Of a stretch of 64,000 nt of DNA, positions 58,435 through 64,000 are shown piece by piece. The stretch lies in IMG/VR virus record IMGVR_UViG_3300009104_001210, positions 124,001-188,000 of that record; one strand, given 5' to 3'. Origin of the DNA: a virus. Position 1 is the first letter of the stretch; every line of letters starts with the position of its first letter. The translations under genes were made by a program, and so were the position numbers. The notes under the pieces were generated by a model. That model was given only the letters and a program-made list of their open reading frames with translations. It had not been told where the DNA came from and did not search any database.

Positions 58435-58470
58435 TGTTTGACTAAATAGTAAACAAAACAGGAGAAAACA

Positions 58471-58947
58471 ATGACTAAAATCGCATTTCGTACAAACATC
58501 CCTTACTTCGATAGGGATTCTTTTTTGACCCCGTTTGATAAAATATTCGATCAAATGGTTGAAACTCATTATCCAGAAATAACAAAATCCGTTGGTGTAA
58601 AACCATATGGTAATACTGCATATCCAAAAGTTAACGTATATGAATACGACGACAAAGTGGGTATTGTAGCAGAGATTCCTGGATTAAACAAGAAACAACT
58701 CAAAGTAGATGTTGAAGATGGAACTCTTACAATATCTGGAGATAAACACGGTTCTTTAATGAAAGATCAAGGTGCTAGAGTTATCCGTAAGGAATTAAAG
58801 CAATCTTCATTTAAAAGACAATTTGAATTGGGTGAGTTGTTAGATGGTGAGAACATTTCAGCCAATTTTAAGGATGGAATTTTATCTGTCTCAATTCCTA
58901 AGATGGAGCAGGAACAACCGAAGAAGACTACTGTAAAAATATCCTAA
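58471..58947 (+). CDS. Small heat shock protein (Hsp20/alpha-crystallin)
   Basis: The 158-residue protein has an alpha-crystallin domain from about residue 51 (PKVNVYEYDDKVGIVAEIPG) through GTLTISG and FKDGILSVSIPK, and a short tail with KTTVKIS. This ATP-independent holdase keeps unfolding proteins soluble. Marine T4-like phages often carry hsp20. The long leader with a dyad suggests regulation. Confidence 0.9.
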   Translation: MTKIAFRTNIPYFDRDSFLTPFDKIFDQMVETHYPEITKSVGVKPYGNTAYPKVNVYEYDDKVGIVAEIPGLNKKQLKVDVEDGTLTISGDKHGSLMKDQGARVIRKELKQSSFKRQFELGELLDGENISANFKDGILSVSIPKMEQEQPKKTTVKIS

Positions 58948-59148
58948 ATGAAGGAAATGATACGCATCGGAGATGATGTGTATGTTCTACTTGGAACTGT
59001 ATCGGTAAGTTCTGGTTACACAATTGATGAACTAAAAAATATGTATTCACTTGCGGATACAGTTCTGAGAAAGAATGATTTGTGGTATATTACCCATAAA
59101 ACCATAGTTGCTGAATTTGAAGATATTATAGATAAAAAAGACAGTTAA
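58948..59148 (+). CDS. Small phage-like hypothetical protein
   Basis: The product has 66 residues starting KEMIRIGDDVYVLLGTV, a beta-rich fold, with no motif. It starts directly after the hsp20 stop and is likely cotranscribed. Confidence 0.55.
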   Translation: MKEMIRIGDDVYVLLGTVSVSSGYTIDELKNMYSLADTVLRKNDLWYITHKTIVAEFEDIIDKKDS

Positions 59149-59205
59149 GTAAATATATATTCTATTTATAATTGTATTAATAAACAGATATTAAAGGAGA
59201 ATTTT

Positions 59206-59391
59206 GTGGATGATTTTTTTGATAAATTATTTCAAAAAATAGCAGAATTTCATGAAAGAGAAATTCATATGAGTCAATCTTTAGCAGAGAATGATGAAGA
59301 CATACCAATGTATGTTTTAGAGAAGGCAAGACAAGATTTTCATCTTAAAGAATATTTGTGGTTTAATAGAGATAAGATACCTAGTGCATAA
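59206..59391 (+). CDS. Small acidic hypothetical protein
   Basis: It starts at GTG 59206 behind a strong AAAGGAG. The 61 residues are acidic and helical (DDFFDKLFQKIAEFHERE). No family recognised. Confidence 0.55.
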   Translation: MDDFFDKLFQKIAEFHEREIHMSQSLAENDEDIPMYVLEKARQDFHLKEYLWFNRDKIPSA

Positions 59392-59408
59392 TAACATTAA
59401 GGAGTTAC

Positions 59409-59588
59409 ATGAAATATCAACGTACTGTAGAAGAAAGACTTGATCAATTATTACAAGTTATTGAAAGACTCATTGAAAGAGTAACAGATAATACTATTGA
59501 TAGAGATGATCTTTCTAATCAATTAAGTAATTTACATGAAAGATTAGAACAAGTACATGGGTTAGTAGAATTGGAAGATGAAGATTAG
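59409..59588 (+). CDS. Small coiled-coil protein (59 aa)
   Basis: It starts at ATG 59409 after AAGGAG. The product is leucine-rich with regular heptads (VEERLDQLLQVIERLIERV, LSNLHERLEQVHGLVEL). Probably oligomerises. It ends 15 bases before the next gene. Confidence 0.5.
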   Translation: MKYQRTVEERLDQLLQVIERLIERVTDNTIDRDDLSNQLSNLHERLEQVHGLVELEDED

Positions 59589-59603
59589 AGAACTAAATAT
59601 TAT

Positions 59604-60437
59604 ATGCTTGAACGATTTAAAAACTTTAAATTATTAATCGGTATATCTGCTTTAACAGTAGCAGGGTCAGCAGCGTTCTTTTCAGTATTTGGTTTATCAA
59701 AGTTATTTTCAGGAGCACAAACTTCAGTAATTATAATGGCAGGTTCATTAGAGTTTACTAAACTTGTAGCCGCTTCATTTTTATATCAGTATTGGTATAG
59801 AGCCAGTAAGATATTAAAAACTTATTTGGGTATTGGTGTGGTTACTTTAGTGTTAATAACTTCAGCAGGTATATTCGGATATCTATCAAATGCCTATCAA
59901 GGCGCAACAATTAATTTCGAAAAACAATCCACAACTTTATTATATAAAGAAGATAGATTAGAACAATTAGAAGATGATAAAACTTATCTAAAAGAAGAGT
60001 TAGAACAATCTATTGCTTCTTTACCAGAAAATTATATTACAGCAAAAAGAAAACTTCGTGAAGATTATAATCCAAAAGTATTAGCAGTCAATGATGAGAT
60101 ATTAAAAATTAAACAAGAGATTGGTGATTTAAAAGTTGAATTAATAGAAACTGGGGTGGATGTGGGTCCCGCAATTTATTTGGCAAGAGTATTTGGAACT
60201 GATGTAGATACAGTTGTAAAGTTCTTTATATTCATTTTAATTTTTGTATTCGATCCAATGGCATTAGCTATGGTATTAGCATGGAATACTGCACTTGGTA
60301 GAAGAAGTTTTGAAGTATATGAAGAGGGTGATAAAAAGGAAAAAGAAAAGGGTGATAAAAATAAAAAAGAAAGAAAAGTCCTAACAGGCCCCGAATTTGA
60401 TGATAGACCACGAAAGGGAAGTGTAAAAATTGTATAA
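59604..60437 (+). CDS. Membrane protein with central coiled coil
   Basis: The 277-residue product has about three N-terminal membrane helices (LLIGISALTVAGSAAFFSVF; VIIMAGSLEFTKLVAASFLY; LGIGVVTLVLITSAGIFGYL), a 90-residue coiled coil (about 105-195) and one C-terminal hydrophobic region (FFIFILIFVFDPMALAMVLA). Proteins with this plan occur in marine phages as far as I recall, but no function is known to me. The tail is basic. Confidence 0.65.
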   Translation: MLERFKNFKLLIGISALTVAGSAAFFSVFGLSKLFSGAQTSVIIMAGSLEFTKLVAASFLYQYWYRASKILKTYLGIGVVTLVLITSAGIFGYLSNAYQGATINFEKQSTTLLYKEDRLEQLEDDKTYLKEELEQSIASLPENYITAKRKLREDYNPKVLAVNDEILKIKQEIGDLKVELIETGVDVGPAIYLARVFGTDVDTVVKFFIFILIFVFDPMALAMVLAWNTALGRRSFEVYEEGDKKEKEKGDKNKKERKVLTGPEFDDRPRKGSVKIV

Positions 60438-60537
60438 TAAAAATTTCACATACCGCGGGGGTGATAACCGAAAACAGGCAGTTGACGCACCTGTAGAAAA
60501 ATGCGTCTTACACTAAAAAAAAACGAGGAGACGTTTC
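60438..60537 (+). promoter_or_regulatory. TonB-receptor leader with mutually exclusive hairpins
   Basis: ACAGG (60474-60478) can pair with CCTGT (60490-60494), or GACGCA (60484-60489) with TGCGTC (60502-60507); the two hairpins overlap, so only one can form. A GAGGAG ribosome site follows. This is the shape of an attenuator or small riboswitch but matches no class I know, including B12. Confidence 0.5.
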
Positions 60538-63330
60538 ATGAAAAACAAACGTAATCTAATCTCATTGGTAATAACATTTCTAATGCCTATGTTCATTTAT
60601 GGACAAAGTGTTAGTGGTACGGTTGCTGATGAGGCAGGGAATCCTTTGGCTGGAGCTAATGTAGTTGTACAAGGAACTGATTTGGGTGCCGCTTCTTTGG
60701 AAGATGGTACTTATTCGATTAAAATCGGAGAAGGTTCACATACACTAATAGCTTCTGTTATCGGGTATGAATCATCTTCACAAACAGTAGATGTTAGTGG
60801 AGATATTAGTCTCGACTTTAGCTTAGCGGTTTCCGCAGTCGAGATGTCAGCATTGGAAGTTTTGGCTTCCCGTGCAGGCGAAAAAACACCTGTTGCTTAT
60901 ACTACGGTAGAAAAAGCAGATATGGAATTCCGTCTTGGTAGTCAAGACCTTCCAATGGCGCTTAATCTAACACCATCAGTATATGCTACGCAACAAGGTG
61001 GTGGTGCGGGTGATGCTCGTATCAATGTTCGAGGTTTTAATCAACGGAATGTAGCAGTAATGATTAATGGAGTACCACAAAATGATATGGAAAACGGTTG
61101 GGTTTATTGGTCCAATTGGGATGGTGTAGCAGATGCTGCACATTCTATCCAGATGCAACGTGGTTTAAGTGCTGTTAATTTAGCTACACCTTCCATTGGT
61201 GGAACTATGAACATAATTACAGACCCTACCTCTCACATAAAGGGTGGTAAGGTAAAACAAGAAGTTGGTGCTGGTGATTTTCTTAAAACTACAGTAAACT
61301 ATAATACTGGCTTGATAGGTGATAAATTTGCCTTGAGTGGTACAGTAGTACGTAAAACTGGTGGTGGAATCATTGACAAAACGTGGACAGATGCTTGGGC
61401 ATATTACTTTGGTGCAAGTTACGCACTAAATGCTGATAACCGATTTGAATTATACGCAATCGGTGCGCCACAGCGACACGCACACAATCTATATAAACAG
61501 AATATTGGTGCATATGATGCTGATTTTGCTGCAAGTATAGATGGATATGATACTGAAGCACTTGGTGAAGATGGTAAGTTCAAGGATGTTGGACGTACAT
61601 TTAATCAAAATTGGTCTCCAGTAGACCCATCATATACAGGTAAACAATACTATTATATGTATGGTGCTAAAACAGTAGCAAGACACGATCCCAACTTTAT
61701 TAACGAAAGAGAAAATTTCTTTCACAAGCCTTTAGTAAACCTAAATCATTTTCTAACTATTAATGACAAAACAATGTTAAGTTCAGTATTGTATTGGAGT
61801 GGTGGTTCAGGTGGTGGTACAGGTACTTATGGTAGGATTCCTACTATGGATGCTGATGGTAATCTTGGTGATGATGACTATAAATTTTATTATGGTCGTT
61901 CTCCCTGGACACGTGATTGGAATGCTCTTATCGCTATGAATAGTGGTGATTCTGATACAGTTTATGTAGACAAAAGAGTAATCACACGCACACATGGTAT
62001 TGATAATAATCAATCTGTAGGTATTTTGAGAAATAGCATTAATCGTCAGAATACATATGGCCTTATTTCTAAACTTAATTATGATGTAAGTGATGAACTT
62101 CAATTACAATTAGGTATAGATTGGAGAACTGCTGGTATAGAACACGCACGTGAAGTACGTGATCTAATGGGTGGTGATTATTATGTGGATTATGCTGATG
62201 ATAATGTACCTGATGGTAAAAGAGTTGGATTAGGTGATATAATCGCTTATCATAACTCAACCACAGTTGATTGGTTAGGTGGATTCTTACAAGGAGCTTA
62301 TGCTTCAGGTCCACTTTCAGCCTATGGTATGGTAGGATTATCACAGATTGGATATTCATATCAAGACCATTTTACTGTAGCCGATGAGAAGATTGTAGCA
62401 GATCCTATTTCCACTTTACAATGGAAAGGTGGGGCAATGTATGATGTTACTGATAACGTTTCAGTTTTTGGTAATTTTGGTATTGTTGAAAAGCCACCAA
62501 TTATGGATAATGTAATCTATTATGATGGTACGGTTGCTTCAGATCCTGCAAATGAAAGATTTGTAAGTTCAGAAGCTGGTGCTCACTACGCGACGGATAA
62601 AGTAGCAGTTAAAGTGTCTGCATATAATACAGATTGGAAAGACAGAAACCTTACCAAATCTGTAACAAGCGGACAAGGTTCAAGCGGTGATACTGATGTG
62701 ATTTTCCTTTCGGGGATAAATCAGAATCATAAAGGTGTTGAAGTTGAAGCTTCTACACAAGTACTTGATGTACTTAACTTACAAGCTATAGTAAGTCTTG
62801 GTACTTGGAAGTTTGTAGGTGATGCAGCAGGTAACTATCAAGAAGATGAGTTTAACGAAGAAGGTCAAGTTATCGGACAGACAACTACACCTTATTCTTA
62901 CGCACTTGATGGTTTGTTTGTTGGTGATATGCCTCAAACATCTTACGCACTTGTTGGAACGCTTACACCAATTAAAGGTCTAAAAATGCAAGCAGTATAC
63001 AAACAGTATGATAATAATTATGCTGATTGGAGTCCTGACGCTCGTGAGTATGATGGCTCAGATGCTGGTGCAGATAGAGAACAAGTATGGATGGCACCTG
63101 GATATTCCAGAGTTGACTTACATGCTTCATATGCTCTACCTTCAATTGGTGGTATGGATTTTACCGCATTTGCTCATGTATTTAATGCAACAGATGCAAC
63201 ATACATTCAAGATGCAGTAGATCATAGTCAGTATAATAGCTACGGAGATAAAACTCACGCAGCACACAACGCTGAAGTTTTTCTTGGAACACCAAGATAC
63301 TTTAACGCAGGAATTTCTGTAAATTTCTAA
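60538..63330 (+). CDS. TonB-dependent outer-membrane receptor
   Basis: The 930-residue protein has a signal peptide (ISLVITFLMPMFIYGQ), a CarboxypepD_reg-like domain (SGTVADEAGNPLAGANV...), a plug (INVRGFNQRNVAVMINGVPQ; GLSAVNLATPSIGGTMNIIT) and a long beta barrel ending FNAGISVNF with terminal Phe. All parts of a complete receptor are present. Such receptors import siderophores, vitamin B12 or glycans in Bacteroidota-like cells. A complete copy next to phage-like genes is unusual. Confidence 0.88.
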   Translation: MKNKRNLISLVITFLMPMFIYGQSVSGTVADEAGNPLAGANVVVQGTDLGAASLEDGTYSIKIGEGSHTLIASVIGYESSSQTVDVSGDISLDFSLAVSAVEMSALEVLASRAGEKTPVAYTTVEKADMEFRLGSQDLPMALNLTPSVYATQQGGGAGDARINVRGFNQRNVAVMINGVPQNDMENGWVYWSNWDGVADAAHSIQMQRGLSAVNLATPSIGGTMNIITDPTSHIKGGKVKQEVGAGDFLKTTVNYNTGLIGDKFALSGTVVRKTGGGIIDKTWTDAWAYYFGASYALNADNRFELYAIGAPQRHAHNLYKQNIGAYDADFAASIDGYDTEALGEDGKFKDVGRTFNQNWSPVDPSYTGKQYYYMYGAKTVARHDPNFINERENFFHKPLVNLNHFLTINDKTMLSSVLYWSGGSGGGTGTYGRIPTMDADGNLGDDDYKFYYGRSPWTRDWNALIAMNSGDSDTVYVDKRVITRTHGIDNNQSVGILRNSINRQNTYGLISKLNYDVSDELQLQLGIDWRTAGIEHAREVRDLMGGDYYVDYADDNVPDGKRVGLGDIIAYHNSTTVDWLGGFLQGAYASGPLSAYGMVGLSQIGYSYQDHFTVADEKIVADPISTLQWKGGAMYDVTDNVSVFGNFGIVEKPPIMDNVIYYDGTVASDPANERFVSSEAGAHYATDKVAVKVSAYNTDWKDRNLTKSVTSGQGSSGDTDVIFLSGINQNHKGVEVEASTQVLDVLNLQAIVSLGTWKFVGDAAGNYQEDEFNEEGQVIGQTTTPYSYALDGLFVGDMPQTSYALVGTLTPIKGLKMQAVYKQYDNNYADWSPDAREYDGSDAGADREQVWMAPGYSRVDLHASYALPSIGGMDFTAFAHVFNATDATYIQDAVDHSQYNSYGDKTHAAHNAEVFLGTPRYFNAGISVNF

Positions 63331-63345
63331 AATAGTATAATATGT

Positions 63346-63374
63346 GGGGGCTGGGGAAACTGGCCCCCCTATTT
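63346..63374 (+). terminator. Terminator after TonB receptor
   Basis: GGGGGC (63346-63351) pairs with GCCCCC (63363-63368), six G-C pairs with an 11-base loop, followed by CTATTTAC. It overlaps the leader of the next small gene. Confidence 0.6.
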
Positions 63375-63377
63375 ACT

Positions 63378-63563
63378 ATGTTAAAACAGAAAGATATACC
63401 AAATAAAGATTTTGATTGTAATCCAAAAGGTGATTGTTGGTGTAGAAAAAAACCATTTCCACAATTACCATATTCAGGATCTATTACTTTTATAGGTGAT
63501 GCACCCGACATATGTTATTCACCAAAAGAGCTAGAATTAATCATTAAAGAGCAAAAAAAATAA
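63378..63563 (+). CDS. Cysteine-rich CWC-type peptide
   Basis: The ATG at 63378 lies after the terminator hairpin; 61 residues. It contains DFDCNPKGDCWCRKK and PDICYSPKELELII: the CWC pattern and later Cys of small zinc-binding CWC-family proteins. Another in-frame ATG at 63342 is inside the terminator and is less likely. Confidence 0.6.
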   Translation: MLKQKDIPNKDFDCNPKGDCWCRKKPFPQLPYSGSITFIGDAPDICYSPKELELIIKEQKK

Positions 63564-63565
63564 TT

Positions 63566-63605
63566 AAAAAAAGGCTTGACTCGTATTGCATTTTATCCTT
63601 ATGAT
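63566..63605 (+). promoter_or_regulatory. Recurrent promoter, copy 6
   Basis: AAAAAAAGGCTTGACTCG with TTGACT at 63576-63581, 18-base spacer and TATGAT at 63600-63605. It drives the next gene. Confidence 0.75.
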
Positions 63606-63623
63606 CAGGATGAAAGGGAAATT

Positions 63624-63983
63624 ATGAGAATATACGACAAATATGATGCAGTGAAAAAAGCGGCATCTTCTTTACGATCAGAAATGAATCGTATTCTAAA
63701 ACCCAAAGGGTTTAAATTAAACATAAAAACAAATGCAAATTATTACTATAAATATGAGTTAATTGCTACGATTTGTTCACCAAATTGGTTCGATGATTAT
63801 ACTGATCCTAATGACCGATGGTCAGTAACGCCTAAATTAGAAAGCCTCAGGGATTCCATTACAAAGCGTTTTATACACATATTACACGATATAGTTAAGG
63901 ATATGGATGAAATTACAGATTGGGTTGAAGAAGATGATGTTAGTGCTGATATTAGGTTTAGTTACAACGTAGGTAGTTGGTAA
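63624..63983 (+). CDS. Hypothetical protein
   Basis: The start is set at ATG 63624 because the longer frame from 63576 would overlap the promoter. The 119-residue product begins RIYDKYDAVKKAASSLRS and has an alpha-helical first half and a Trp/Asp-rich second half (SPNWFDDYTDPNDRW). No family recognised. Confidence 0.6.
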   Translation: MRIYDKYDAVKKAASSLRSEMNRILKPKGFKLNIKTNANYYYKYELIATICSPNWFDDYTDPNDRWSVTPKLESLRDSITKRFIHILHDIVKDMDEITDWVEEDDVSADIRFSYNVGSW

Positions 63984-64000
63984 TGGCTGATTTAAGATTA
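63983..64000 (+). CDS. Next gene, cut by window edge
   Basis: An ATG at 63983 overlaps the preceding TAA (TAATG) and opens a frame to the end of the window (six codons, MADLRL). Too short to identify. Confidence 0.4.

Larger units (their letters stand above)
57722..58470. ncRNA. Gene-free 0.75 kb region, structured RNA candidate and Hsp20 leader
   Basis: No gene is supported. Visible structure: CCTCT/AGAGG near 57890; GGGAG/CTCCC at 57997-58021 with an inner CC-GAAA-GG tetraloop; TGCGAAA/TTTCGCA at 58168-58187; then a chain of alternative pairings (GAGGAAGC 58214 with GCTTCCTC 58269; CCTCA 58273 with TGAGG 58289; ATGAGG/CCTCAT 58336-58348 followed by T's). The first 350 bases look like a folded RNA of unknown class; the last part may attenuate transcription into hsp20. 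Confidence 0.5.

Noticed and set aside
60438-60537. Cobalamin riboswitch in the TonB-receptor leader
   Set aside because: The B12-box and other conserved segments are absent and the leader is too short.
1-64000. CRISPR array, insertion sequence or integrase
   Set aside because: No spaced repeats of 25-40 bases, no transposase or integrase motifs and no terminal inverted repeats were seen.

Overview
The window is AT-rich, standard-code DNA with about 100 closely packed genes, and all but one of them read on the + strand. Most neighbours overlap by 1-20 bases (ATGA or TAATG junctions), many products are under 100 residues, and there are five tRNAs, a tmRNA, and many paralogues. This layout, with an HNH-like zinc protein, a XhlA-like protein, a MoxR-type AAA ATPase, SNase, Nudix, Hsp20 and a Hint protein, fits an accessory segment of a large tailed marine dsDNA phage better than a bacterial chromosome. 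No capsid, portal, terminase, polymerase or tail gene is visible, so phage is an inference. The lipoproteins and an intact TonB-dependent receptor of the CarboxypepD_reg/plug type point to a Gram-negative, Bacteroidota- or Marinimicrobia-like host, or to a source of captured genes.

Layout. 1-15.3 kb: glycan block with at least eight glycosyltransferase-like genes, two nucleotide-sugar epimerases, an oxidoreductase fusion, an SGNH hydrolase and an HxD oxygenase. 15.3-18.5 kb: lipoprotein, small proteins, HNH-like protein, XhlA-like protein and a second SGNH hydrolase. 18.5-20.25 kb: two small genes, then a 1.1 kb gene-free, hairpin-rich control region with two copies of a recurrent promoter. 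20.25-24.7 kb: a run of coupled tiny membrane peptides, Smr, zinc ribbon, bL12-like and Nudix proteins and a structured RNA. 24.7-34.9 kb: glycosyltransferase-like gene, SET protein, an Fe-S set (cysteine desulfurase, IscU-like scaffold, MIP18/SufT-like), a SelW/Rdx-type protein with an in-frame TGA exactly at the CxxU position, two type-II glutamine synthetase homologues, a third SGNH hydrolase, and a NagB-like deaminase. 34.9-39.2 kb: fourth SGNH hydrolase, PurF, LmbE-like deacetylase and a CBS-less IMPDH/GMPR. 39.2-43.4 kb: tmRNA, two sulfotransferases, a ParB-like protein and five tRNAs. 43.4-47.9 kb: MoxR ATPase, SNase, thioredoxin and phage-like unknowns. 47.8-55.5 kb: a contiguous modification cluster (GT32, TTL-like ligase, SET, tandem Hint protein, fucosyltransferase-like, AspH-like hydroxylase, RimK-like ATP-grasp, flavin halogenase-like). 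55.5-58.4 kb: small envelope proteins, the only minus-strand gene, and a 0.7 kb structured non-coding region. 58.4-64 kb: Hsp20, small proteins, a membrane/coiled-coil protein, the TonB-dependent receptor and a CWC-type peptide.

How the parts may work together. The sugar, sulfate, hydroxylation and halogenation enzymes suggest extensive decoration of a surface glycan or of virion or host proteins. Glutamine synthetase, PurF and IMPDH/GMPR would feed nitrogen into purines. Thioredoxin, the Fe-S trio and the Rdx selenoprotein form a redox/metallocentre theme. Six copies of a sigma70-like promoter with a shared extended box (GGCTTGACTCGTATGG-like, usually 18-base spacer, TATATT/TATGAT) probably coordinate transcription units. 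The most notable single item is the apparent selenoprotein at 29154-29360.
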